64,000 nt of DNA from Flavobacteriaceae bacterium LYZ1037 (GTDB taxonomy: Bacteria > Bacteroidota > Bacteroidia > Flavobacteriales > Flavobacteriaceae): positions 1 to 64,000 of the forward strand of contig QFWS01000003.1 of the NCBI GenBank assembly GCA_003144015.1, in the 5' to 3' direction. A program made the translations under genes and the position numbers. Under the pieces are notes generated by a model. The model had not been told where the DNA came from. It made no database searches and saw only the letters and a program-made list of their open reading frames with translations. Shown here piece after piece: positions 56,861 to 64,000 of the stretch; within the stretch, counting starts at the first letter, position 1, and every line of letters starts with the position of its first letter.

Positions 56861-57049
56861 AATAAGAAATAAATTTAGGAAACATTGAAATTTTTGAAAA
56901 AAAGAGGTTTTGTATGACAAGTTGCTCAAAAAGATGAATAACCAATAACAACATCCAACTAATTTTAAATTGAAATCGAATCCATGAAACTTCATTTAAC
57001 TAGTTTTTAGATTCTTACACATTCAACACCATTATATAAAATAAAAGTG
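56861..57049. other. Intergenic region before the second DEAD-box gene
   Basis: No coding signal on either strand. The right part leads into the promoter at 57050; with the leader at 57063-57194 the whole gap is 334 bases. Confidence 0.5.
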
Positions 57050-57057
57050 TACCTTTG
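57050..57057 (+). promoter_or_regulatory. -7 element of the second DEAD-box gene
   Basis: TACCTTTG followed by CACG fits TAnnTTTG. It places the transcription start near 57063, about 130 bases before the ATG. Confidence 0.5.
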
Positions 57058-57062
57058 CACGA

Positions 57063-57194
57063 AATTTATCGGAGCCTGAAGTTCTGATTAATAATTCCTC
57101 AGAGAGAGGATGTGTTACTAGAAGTTTAGGTTAAGTATGTCGATTCGCTTCTTATGTAACACCACATAATTTAATCGATTACTTATACAAACGA
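57063..57194 (+). promoter_or_regulatory. Long structured 5' leader of the DEAD-box gene
   Basis: GTGTTAC (57112-57118) pairs perfectly with GTAACAC (57156-57162), and inside it AGAAG (57120-57124) pairs with CTTCT (57148-57152). Just upstream CCTC (57097-57100) can pair with GAGG (57106-57109). Long leaders of this kind often regulate cold-shock helicases. Confidence 0.5.
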
Positions 57195-59054
57195 ATGAAC
57201 ACATTCCAAGATTTAGGTCTTAATAAAGACCTTTTACAAGCAATTACAGATATGGGCTTTGAGACCCCAAGTGATGTCCAAGCCAAAGCTATTCCAATTT
57301 TATTAGAAAAAGAAACAGATCTAGTTGCATTAGCGCAAACCGGAACTGGAAAAACTGCAGCTTTTGGGTTTCCAATGCTACAAAAAATTAATATTAATAG
57401 TAGAACCACTCAAGGTTTAATCCTATCTCCTACTCGCGAACTTTGTTTACAAATTACAAACGAGATGAAACAATATGGTAAATATTGTAAAGGTCTTAAC
57501 GTGGTTGCAATTTATGGAGGAGCAAGTATTACAGATCAAGCCAGAGAAGTAAAAAGAGGCGCTCAAATTATTGTTGCAACTCCTGGTAGAATGAAGGATA
57601 TGATTAAAAGAAAAATGGTCGATATTTCTAAAATAGAATATTCCGTTTTAGATGAAGCTGATGAAATGTTAAACATGGGCTTTAAAGAAGATATTACCGA
57701 CATCTTATCTCATACTCCTGAAGACAAAAATACCTGGTTGTTTTCTGCAACCATGCCTAAAGAAGTCTCCAACATTGCAAAAAAATTCATGAAGAGTCCT
57801 ATTGAAATAACAGTAGGAAATAAGAATGAAAGTACCAACCAAGTCTCACACGAATACTATTTAGTAAATGCTAGAGATCGCTACCAAGCTTTAAAACGCT
57901 TAGCAGATGCCAATCCAGATATTTTCTCGGTAATTTTCTGTAGAACTAAACGAGACACTCAAAAAGTAGCCGAAAACTTAATTGAAGATGGTTATTCAGC
58001 TGGAGCATTACATGGCGATTTAAGTCAGAACCAACGAGATTTGGTTATGAAATCCTTTAGAAACAAACAAATACAAATGCTGGTTGCTACAGATGTAGCT
58101 GCTCGTGGTATTGATGTGGACGATATTACTCACGTCATCAACTATCAATTACCTGATGAACCAGAAGTTTATACACATAGATCTGGACGTACAGGACGAG
58201 CTGGTAAAACTGGTATCTCCATGGTAATTGTTTCGAAAAGTGAAGTAAGAAAAATAAAAAGTATTGAGCGCATTATTAATCAAAAATTCGAGCTTAAAGA
58301 GATTCCAGATGGTATGGAAATTTGTGAAGTTCAATTAATGTCGCTTGCTAATAAAATTAATAATACAGAAATCAATCATGAAATTGATAAGTATTTAGAA
58401 AGTATCAACGACTTATTTGCAGATACTACTAAAGACGAATTAATTAAGAAATTTTTCTCCGTAGAGTTTACAAGATTTTTTAATTACTATCAGAAAACTA
58501 AAAACCTAAATGTAACAGATACTTCACGTGGCGAAGATAGAGATAGAGGTGGAAGAGCTTTTAGTGGAGGTTCTAACGGTTCTCGTTACTTTATTAACGT
58601 TGGTAGAAAAGATGGTTACGACTGGATGAAATTGAAAGATTTCTTAAAAGAAGTTCTAGAACTTGGAAGAGACGATGTCTTTAAAGTAGACGTAAAAGAA
58701 AGTTTTTCTTTTTTCAATACAGAAAAAGAACACCAAGAAAAAGTATTAGCATTTTTTACAGATTTTAAACACGATGGTCGTTTTGTTAATGTAGAAATAA
58801 GCGAAGATAAAGGTGGCGGTACTAGTAGAAACAAAAGACGTCGTGATGGTGGAGGAAGCAAAAGACGTAGCGACGATAAACCAAGAGGAGACAGACGTTC
58901 TAGCTTTAGAGGCGATGGAAACAGAAGTGACAGACGTTCTTCTGGTTCTAGAAGTGATAGAAGCGACAGACGCAGTTCCTCAAGTAATGAAACTCGATCA
59001 AGACGTACTGAATCTAGTACCAGTTCTGAAAGACCAAGACGCTCTAGACGTTAA
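57195..59054 (+). CDS. DEAD-box RNA helicase with DbpA-type RNA-binding domain (DeaD/CsdA-like)
   Basis: 619 residues. The helicase core (1-370) carries [60 protein letters not shown] and HRSGRTGRAGKTG. A DbpA-type RNA-binding domain follows at about 460-540 (RYFINVGRKDGYDWMKLKDF). The tail is a long Arg/Ser/Asp-rich disordered segment (GDRRSSFRGDGNRSDRRSSG and on to RPRRSRR). Such enzymes unwind rRNA and mRNA structure, especially in the cold. A structured leader of about 130 bases precedes it. Confidence 0.94.
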   Translation: MNTFQDLGLNKDLLQAITDMGFETPSDVQAKAIPILLEKETDLVALAQTGTGKTAAFGFPMLQKININSRTTQGLILSPTRELCLQITNEMKQYGKYCKGLNVVAIYGGASITDQAREVKRGAQIIVATPGRMKDMIKRKMVDISKIEYSVLDEADEMLNMGFKEDITDILSHTPEDKNTWLFSATMPKEVSNIAKKFMKSPIEITVGNKNESTNQVSHEYYLVNARDRYQALKRLADANPDIFSVIFCRTKRDTQKVAENLIEDGYSAGALHGDLSQNQRDLVMKSFRNKQIQMLVATDVAARGIDVDDITHVINYQLPDEPEVYTHRSGRTGRAGKTGISMVIVSKSEVRKIKSIERIINQKFELKEIPDGMEICEVQLMSLANKINNTEINHEIDKYLESINDLFADTTKDELIKKFFSVEFTRFFNYYQKTKNLNVTDTSRGEDRDRGGRAFSGGSNGSRYFINVGRKDGYDWMKLKDFLKEVLELGRDDVFKVDVKESFSFFNTEKEHQEKVLAFFTDFKHDGRFVNVEISEDKGGGTSRNKRRRDGGGSKRRSDDKPRGDRRSSFRGDGNRSDRRSSGSRSDRSDRRSSSSNETRSRRTESSTSSERPRRSRR

Positions 59055-59160
59055 AAGTTACTTGCCTTAGGGCAGGTAATTTGTTAATTTTTAGTCAAAA
59101 TATAAGACATCTAAATATATTCTCGTTTAGTTTATTACTTTTATGCTCAATATGGCTTTA

Positions 59161-59940
59161 ATGAAAAAACTGCTTTTACTATTTACTCTTATTTTTGGAA
59201 TCTCTTTTACCTATGGTCAAGAAGAAACTACTGTAAAAGGTATTGTAATTAATGCTTCTGAAGGCGTGCCTTTAGAAAGCGTAAATATTGTTAACTTAAA
59301 TCAAGTAAAAGGAACCACTACTAATGTTAGAGGTGAGTTTGAGATTAAAGCAAAAGCAACAGACACACTTCATTTATCTTATTTAGGTTTTAAATCCATA
59401 AAAGTAAGGGTTACTAACGACTGGATAAAGTTTGGTGTTTCAACCATTCAATTAACAGAATTAGCTTTTGCATTAGAAGAAGTTGTTGTTAACGAATTTA
59501 AACTAACAGGATTTCTTGAAGTTGACATTAAGCAGGTACCAATAAACACAAATTACAGATATAATATTTCTGGACTTCAAACGGGTTATGAAGCTGGAGG
59601 GTCTTCTTCAAATGCTGTAACTAGAGTCCTTGGTGCTGTATTTAACCCAGCAGACTTTTTGTATAGTATGTTTGGAAAACAGCCAAACGAAATGCGAAAA
59701 TTGAAGAAAATGAAGCAAGATGATGAAATAAGAACCCTTCTAGCCAATAGATTTGACCGAGAGATGCTTACAGCTTTATTACAAGTAGATCGTGCAGATT
59801 TAGATGAAATAATCAGGCAATGTAATTATTCGAAAAGCTTTATTGAAACAGCAAACGATCTTCAAATATTAGATGCCATTAGTGAATGCTATGAAGAATA
59901 TAAGGTTTTAAGTAGGAGCAAGAATAAAGGAAGATTATAA
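59161..59940 (+). CDS. Exported protein with carboxypeptidase-like regulatory domain
   Basis: The start is placed at MKKLLLLFTLIFGISFTYGQ (59161). The in-frame ATG at 59143 lies within a promoter-like TACTTTTA (59136-59143). The 259-residue product has a signal peptide and then a CarboxypepD_reg-like beta-sandwich (about 25-105: TVKGIVINASEGVPLESVNI, GTTTNVRGEFEIKAK, LHLSYLGFKSIKVRV). A helical C-terminal region of unknown role follows (PNEMRKLKKMKQDDEIRTLL). There is no TonB-dependent barrel, so it is not a SusC-type transporter. Confidence 0.82.
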   Translation: MKKLLLLFTLIFGISFTYGQEETTVKGIVINASEGVPLESVNIVNLNQVKGTTTNVRGEFEIKAKATDTLHLSYLGFKSIKVRVTNDWIKFGVSTIQLTELAFALEEVVVNEFKLTGFLEVDIKQVPINTNYRYNISGLQTGYEAGGSSSNAVTRVLGAVFNPADFLYSMFGKQPNEMRKLKKMKQDDEIRTLLANRFDREMLTALLQVDRADLDEIIRQCNYSKSFIETANDLQILDAISECYEEYKVLSRSKNKGRL

Positions 59941-59946
59941 AAATAG

Positions 59947-59978
59947 AAAAGCAGAAATATTATTTTCTGCTTTTTTTT
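59947..59978 (+). terminator. Terminator
   Basis: AAAAGCAGAAA pairs with TTTCTGCTTTT around a short AT loop and is followed by a T run. It lies just past the stop of the preceding gene. Confidence 0.8.
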
Positions 59979-60045
59979 GCCCATTATTGTAAGACATCTT
60001 TATTATAGTACAATACATTCAATCATGCGATAGATTGGTATATTT

Positions 60046-60702
60046 TTAAGTCTTGTCGTAAAATCTAGCTACAATCTCATCGTAACTTTTAATAGTTTTC
60101 TTAATCCAATCTAGTCGTTTTTCTTGTTGCTCTATCTCTGTAAGTTCCCAATGGATATTAGTCTGTTTTAATTTTGTGGTAACTTGTTGTAGAATAATAG
60201 CTGCAGACACCGAAATGTTTAAACTCTCTGTAAAACCAGACATAGGAATTTTTAAATAACAATCTGCCTGATCTAAGACTTCTTGTGACAAGCCTTGAGT
60301 TTCTCTTCCAAAGAAAAAACAGGATTTTTTAGAAACATCAAATTCATGCAACAAACAGTCGTTTGTATGTGGTGTTGTAGCAACAATTTGGTACCCTTTA
60401 TGTTTTAAATCTTGAATACAATCTTTTACAGAATGAAACCTCTTTAAATCGACCCATTTCTGAGCTCCCATAGCAATCTCCCTATCTATTTGCTTCGAAT
60501 TCACCTCTTCAACTATATGGACGTCTTGAATGCCAAATACGTCGCAACTTCTTATAACGGCACTTGTATTATGGAGTTGATAAACATCTTCAGTTGCAAC
60601 TGTAAAATGTTTTGTTCTTTGAGCAAGTACATTATTGAAACGTTGTCTTCTATTTTCAGTTAAATAGGTTTCAAGATATTCCAAAAGTTTTAAATCTACC
60701 AT
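60046..60702 (-). CDS. trmH: TrmH-family tRNA/rRNA 2'-O-methyltransferase
   Basis: A 218-residue SPOUT methyltransferase. Key segments are HNTSAVIRSCDVFGIQDVHI (start of the fold) and FFFGRETQGLSQEVLDQADC plus LKIPMSGFTESLNISVSAAI (the SAM-binding knot), with a C-terminal helical extension. Best match by architecture is TrmH, which methylates G18 of tRNA; a rRNA target cannot be excluded. Stands alone. Confidence 0.88.
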   Translation of the reverse strand: MVDLKLLEYLETYLTENRRQRFNNVLAQRTKHFTVATEDVYQLHNTSAVIRSCDVFGIQDVHIVEEVNSKQIDREIAMGAQKWVDLKRFHSVKDCIQDLKHKGYQIVATTPHTNDCLLHEFDVSKKSCFFFGRETQGLSQEVLDQADCYLKIPMSGFTESLNISVSAAIILQQVTTKLKQTNIHWELTEIEQQEKRLDWIKKTIKSYDEIVARFYDKT

Positions 60703-60875
60703 ATTTTAAAAATAAAAAAAAGAAGTTGTTTAAAAAGTAAATTTTTCGTCAAACAGAACTTTTTTCAGTTTCCTTTAATCCCAGTAATAAATTAGGCTAA
60801 GATTCTGAAATTAATTCAAAATAACGATTATTTAAGCTTTTCAAACAACCTCTTAATTTCAATTATATTTTAAAT

Positions 60876-62075
60876 TTAATCATTTGAGCCAATATTCCCT
60901 TGGGCTACAAAGATTGTAGGCTGAGTGGTACTTAGTTGTACCTTTATATGACCATTGACAACTAATACATCTTCAAATCCAAAGACAGAATCGTCATCTA
61001 AAACAGATACATTCGTTTGGCTTAGCCCAGTATTTCCATCAACTGGATTAAATGTAAAAATAATGTTACCAGCTGTATCCACATCATTCGCATATATATA
61101 AGCAGGATGTATACCGTCTACAGGAGTGTTTTGTAATTCGATAACGGCTAAAGCTTCACCGTTAGTTCTTCCATAGAAAGTGGCAGTTCCACTTATTCCA
61201 GACATATCAACCTCATCTAAACTATAAGATATGTAATCTCCTGTAAGTTCATTCTGACCAATATCTCCTTGTGCCACTATAGTACCTAGGTTTGTCTCGC
61301 TTTCATGAACATTAATATATCCATCAAAATCAATAACATCTAGATATAAAAAAGAGATAGCATCATCAAATTCAGAAACATTGGTAAAACTTTTTCCGGT
61401 ATTTCCATTAATTGGATTAAAAGTAAAAGCAATATCTCCACCTTCAGCAGCTGTATTATTATGGATATGTGCTGGATACATATTTCCATCTATGGTATTT
61501 GTTAATTCAATTACAGCAAGTGCTTCACCATTTTCTCGTTCTGAAAATCTAGCAATTCCTGAAATTCCAGGCATATCTTTTTCACCTAATGGATAGGTTT
61601 TAGACACACCAGTAAGTTCATTTTGACCAATATCTCCTTGAGCTACAATAAGGTCTAATTGCGTTTCACTTTCGTGGACATTAATATACCCATCAAAGCT
61701 CATTAACTCGTCGTATGTTATTGGAGTTCCATCATCTAAAGCTGAAAAAGTAATAGTACTAAAACCTGTAGTTCCACTTACTGTACCTAACGTAATAGCT
61801 ATGTCTCCACCTTCAGCAGCTGTATTATAATGAATGTGCGCTGGATGCGAACCACCTGTTGGAATAGAAGTGAAATCTAACTCTACGGTTGTGGAATTAT
61901 CTTCGTTTTTAATGAATTTCGCATGACCAGTTACATTATTATCATTAATAGAACTTAATGCATAAGTTTTAGAAATCTGACTGGAATCTATGGGAGTAAT
62001 ATGGTCATCACCACTACAGCCCTTTAAAATAATTAAGGGCAAAAATAAAATTAGTGACTTAAATAGTGTCTTCAT
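60876..62075 (-). CDS. Lipoprotein with three tandem CHRD domains
   Basis: A 399-residue lipoprotein (lipobox LPLIILKGCSGDD) built of three chordin-like CHRD repeats at about 38-155, 160-280 and 285-397. Repeats 1 and 2 keep the HPAHIH-type metal-binding-like histidines, the AAEGGDIA loop and the GYINVHESET and IVAQGDIGQNELTG blocks. In repeat 3 the histidines are replaced (HPAYIYANDVDTAGNI). The domain is found in bacterial surface proteins of unknown function. The gene is followed by no clear terminator. Confidence 0.9.
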   Translation of the reverse strand: MKTLFKSLILFLPLIILKGCSGDDHITPIDSSQISKTYALSSINDNNVTGHAKFIKNEDNSTTVELDFTSIPTGGSHPAHIHYNTAAEGGDIAITLGTVSGTTGFSTITFSALDDGTPITYDELMSFDGYINVHESETQLDLIVAQGDIGQNELTGVSKTYPLGEKDMPGISGIARFSERENGEALAVIELTNTIDGNMYPAHIHNNTAAEGGDIAFTFNPINGNTGKSFTNVSEFDDAISFLYLDVIDFDGYINVHESETNLGTIVAQGDIGQNELTGDYISYSLDEVDMSGISGTATFYGRTNGEALAVIELQNTPVDGIHPAYIYANDVDTAGNIIFTFNPVDGNTGLSQTNVSVLDDDSVFGFEDVLVVNGHIKVQLSTTQPTIFVAQGNIGSND

Positions 62076-62184
62076 AATCTAATATTAAATATCTGTAATA
62101 TTACACATAATATATAAATTTTTAAAGTGTTGTTGCACTCCTTTTTTATTTTATTTTAAGTTTGAAATGTTATAATTTCACAAA

Positions 62185-62859
62185 ATGAAACACATCGTTG
62201 TATTATCAGGAGCAGGAATTAGTGCCGAAAGTGGCATTAAAACCTTTCGAGACGCCGATAGTCTTTGGGAAGGTCATGATGTTATGGAAGTGGCGTCTCT
62301 AGAAGGATTTACAAAGAACCCTGAGTTGGTTTTAAATTTTTATAACGAAAGAAGAAAACAACTCCTAACGGTTCATCCAAACCTAGCTCATAAAACATTA
62401 GCCGCTTTAGAGGAAGAATATAAAGTAACTATTATTACTCAAAATGTAGATGATTTACACGAACGTGCTGGAAGTTCTAATATCATACACTTACATGGCG
62501 AGTTACTAAAAGCTAGAAATATATATAACGAGACATCTATTATTGATTGGAAACAAGATATTTTACTTGGCGATGTTTGTGAAAAAGGATATCAAATGAG
62601 ACCACATATCATTTGGTTTGGTGAAGCTGTACCAATGATTGATAAAGCAATTTCCATTTGTGAAACGGCCGATATTCTTGTAATTATTGGCACTTCCATG
62701 CAAGTATACCCTGCTGCTAGCTTGATGGATTTTACTCCAAACCACATTCCAATTTATTACATAGATCCAAAACCAGCGAAAGTAAATAACCAAAGAATTA
62801 CAGTGATCCCTGAAACTGCTACTAAAGGTGTAAAAAAACTTGTAGAATTACTTTCTTAA
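62185..62859 (+). CDS. Sir2-family NAD-dependent protein deacylase
   Basis: A 224-residue sirtuin that removes acyl groups from lysines using NAD. The NAD-binding VVLSGAGISAESGIKTFRD, TQNVDDLHERAGS and catalytic IIHLHGEL are intact, as are RPHIIWFGEAVP and VIIGTSMQVYPAASL. The small domain has no CxxC pairs, only one cysteine (GDVCEKGYQ), so the structural zinc is probably absent. Belongs to the class III (SIRT5/CobB-like) group. Confidence 0.94.
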   Translation: MKHIVVLSGAGISAESGIKTFRDADSLWEGHDVMEVASLEGFTKNPELVLNFYNERRKQLLTVHPNLAHKTLAALEEEYKVTIITQNVDDLHERAGSSNIIHLHGELLKARNIYNETSIIDWKQDILLGDVCEKGYQMRPHIIWFGEAVPMIDKAISICETADILVIIGTSMQVYPAASLMDFTPNHIPIYYIDPKPAKVNNQRITVIPETATKGVKKLVELLS

Positions 62860-62925
62860 TTACTTCGTGCAATATTAAAAGCAGTAATAGAGTTCTATTT
62901 TTGTCTAACTATATTCTTTTTTTGA

Positions 62926-63510
62926 ATGTTACGAATAATGATAATCATACTAATCCAAGTATTCATGATGAATTATTCATATTCACAAAACACAGATCCA
63001 AATCCAAATAGCACACACGAAAAATGGGAATATGTCCTAGAAGGAACTGGAGATATATTACAAATAGCACTACCAGTAGCTGCTGGATTAGCAACTGTTT
63101 TCAAAAAAGATTGGGAAGGCAGCAAACAGTTTGCATTTTCTTATACTACTAGTTTTATAATTGCCCATGCTTTAAAAAAAATAGTTCATAAACAGCGTCC
63201 TGAAGGTAGAAATCTCTACGATGCTTTTCCCTCAGGTCATACTACCTCTGCCTTTAGTGGTGCTTCATTTATCCAAAGACGCTATGGTTGGAAATATGGA
63301 AAATGGGCCTATTTATTGGCTTCTATTGTTGGTGTAAGTAGAATGGAAGGACCAGATGGATGGCATGATATATGGGATGTCCTAGGAGGTGCAGCCATTG
63401 GTATTGGTAGCACATATATTTTCACAAAACCTTACCAAAATAACCCCGTTGAATTAGGTTTCTATTCCAGAAACAACCACTATCTTATAACTGCTAAATT
63501 TAAATTTTAG
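62926..63510 (+). CDS. PAP2-family phosphatase
   Basis: A 194-residue protein with a signal peptide-like start (MIIILIQVFMMNYSYSQ) and the three type 2 phosphatidic acid phosphatase motifs: KKIVHKQRPEGRNLYDAF, PSGHTTSAFSGAS and SRMEGPDGWHDIWDVLGG. The catalytic histidines and arginine are all present. It probably dephosphorylates lipid phosphates in the envelope. Convergent with the hydroxylase gene five bases away. Confidence 0.9.
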   Translation: MLRIMIIILIQVFMMNYSYSQNTDPNPNSTHEKWEYVLEGTGDILQIALPVAAGLATVFKKDWEGSKQFAFSYTTSFIIAHALKKIVHKQRPEGRNLYDAFPSGHTTSAFSGASFIQRRYGWKYGKWAYLLASIVGVSRMEGPDGWHDIWDVLGGAAIGIGSTYIFTKPYQNNPVELGFYSRNNHYLITAKFKF

Positions 63511-63514
63511 AAGA

Positions 63515-64000
63515 CTAAGCTTTCTTTTTTTCTTTTTTTGGAGGCATCGTTCCAAATACTTTATCCCAAAAAGTGTTAGAAACACCAAAAGCTTTGTTAG
63601 GATACTTATAATGATGTAGACTATGGTGGTGCCATAAATCTCTAAAACGTTTAGGAGGACGCATGACATGAGTAGCTCTGTGTACAAATGAATACATTAA
63701 ATACCCAATAAAAAAACCTGGAAAAAAACCATAAACTAATTGCGTAAAACCTGTAGCCCAAAATACAACAAAGAAGATCCCGAATAAAAAAGATGCTAAA
63801 ATAATCCCCGGAACAGGAGGCATTAACAAACGGTCTTTATCTGTTGGGAAATTATGATGAGCGCCATGCATGATAAAATGAAATCTTTGAGACCATTTAG
63901 CTTCTGTTACCCAATGAAACACATAACGATGTAACATGTATTCAGCAAAAGTCCAAAAGAATAAACCAAAAACAAACAACCCTAAAAAGGACCATACGCT
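63515..64000 (-). CDS. Fatty acid hydroxylase / sterol desaturase family protein (partial, runs off the right edge)
   Basis: The frame is open to the window end, and the TTG at 63977-63979 is inside the gene, so the N-terminus is missing. At least 161 residues are visible. The di-iron histidine boxes are HRYVFH, HFIMHGAHH and HHHSLHHYKYP, with membrane helices between them (LMPPVPGIILASFLFGIFF, TGFTQLVYGFFPGFFIGYLM). The family hydroxylates fatty acids or sterols in the membrane; the substrate here is unknown. It ends in a lysine-rich tail. Confidence 0.9.
   Translation of the reverse strand, partial: SVWSFLGLFVFGLFFWTFAEYMLHRYVFHWVTEAKWSQRFHFIMHGAHHNFPTDKDRLLMPPVPGIILASFLFGIFFVVFWATGFTQLVYGFFPGFFIGYLMYSFVHRATHVMRPPKRFRDLWHHHSLHHYKYPNKAFGVSNTFWDKVFGTMPPKKEKKKA

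Noticed and set aside
58813-59070. 85-aa frame in the C-terminus of the DEAD-box gene
   Set aside because: It arises from the repetitive Arg/Ser-coding sequence; the helicase frame explains it.
59055-59090. Hairpin after the DEAD-box gene as a terminator
   Set aside because: The TTACTTGCC/GGCAGGTAA stem exists but lacks a proper T run.
1-64000. Mobile element, prophage or defence island
   Set aside because: No transposase, integrase, phage structural gene, toxin-antitoxin or restriction gene was recognised; gene content is core-like.

Overview
The window is an AT-rich, densely packed stretch of chromosome from a member of the Bacteroidota, almost certainly family Flavobacteriaceae and probably a marine one. 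Four things point there. Two secreted proteins end in type IX secretion (T9SS) sorting domains. There are many short lipoproteins. Promoters carry the Bacteroidota -7 element TAnnTTTG, with TTG about 19-21 bases upstream where a -33 is visible. Shine-Dalgarno sequences are largely absent. No transposase, integrase, phage gene or CRISPR array was seen, so this is mostly vertically inherited core genome with a few lineage-specific genes.

Layout. 1-3660: the thrS-infC-rpmI-rplT translation operon, with infC starting at a non-canonical ATA codon. 3750-12021: minus-strand genes for a secreted amidotransferase-like protein, an AI-2E family transporter, DnaB, AccA, a DMT transporter, an LptF/G permease and Tgt. 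12191-14642: a split transketolase and a small beta-barrel protein. 14696-18227: an FKBP lipoprotein, an S4-domain protein, a phosphoribosyltransferase, shikimate kinase, tRNA-Lys and tRNA-Leu, and a TlpA-like thioredoxin. 18315-28454: a T9SS surface protein, aconitase, a MoxR ATPase and three SurA/PpiC-type periplasmic foldases. 28617-37166: SRPBCC protein, ABC-F protein, cardiolipin synthase, serine hydrolase and a LamG/T9SS protein. 37261-41327: hisS, the rpsF-rpsR-rplI operon and a LytTR regulator. 41330-47200: nadC-yihY-DUF2147-priA on the minus strand, rlmH and hpf. 47362-59940: a small membrane ORF, TPR lipoprotein, acyl-CoA ligase, two DEAD-box helicases, rdgB, a second serine hydrolase and a half-length urea-transporter-like gene. 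60046-64000: TrmH-type methyltransferase, a triple-CHRD lipoprotein, a sirtuin, a PAP2 phosphatase and an edge-truncated fatty acid hydroxylase.

Functionally the window is dominated by translation (two aminoacyl-tRNA synthetases, IF3, five ribosomal proteins, RlmH, Tgt, TrmH, HPF, RNA helicases), replication and restart (DnaB, PriA), central metabolism (transketolase, aconitase, AccA, NadC, AroK) and envelope biogenesis (foldases, lipoproteins, T9SS cargo, LptF/G). I found no convincing new multi-gene system. The most notable individual signals are the ATA-initiated infC, a perfect heptanucleotide array (nearly 15 copies) directly upstream of priA, a urea-transporter half protein standing alone, a structured leader before the second DEAD-box gene, a Crp/Fnr-like palindrome upstream of hpf, a REP-like palindromic repeat, and loss of the zinc cysteines in both Tgt and the sirtuin.
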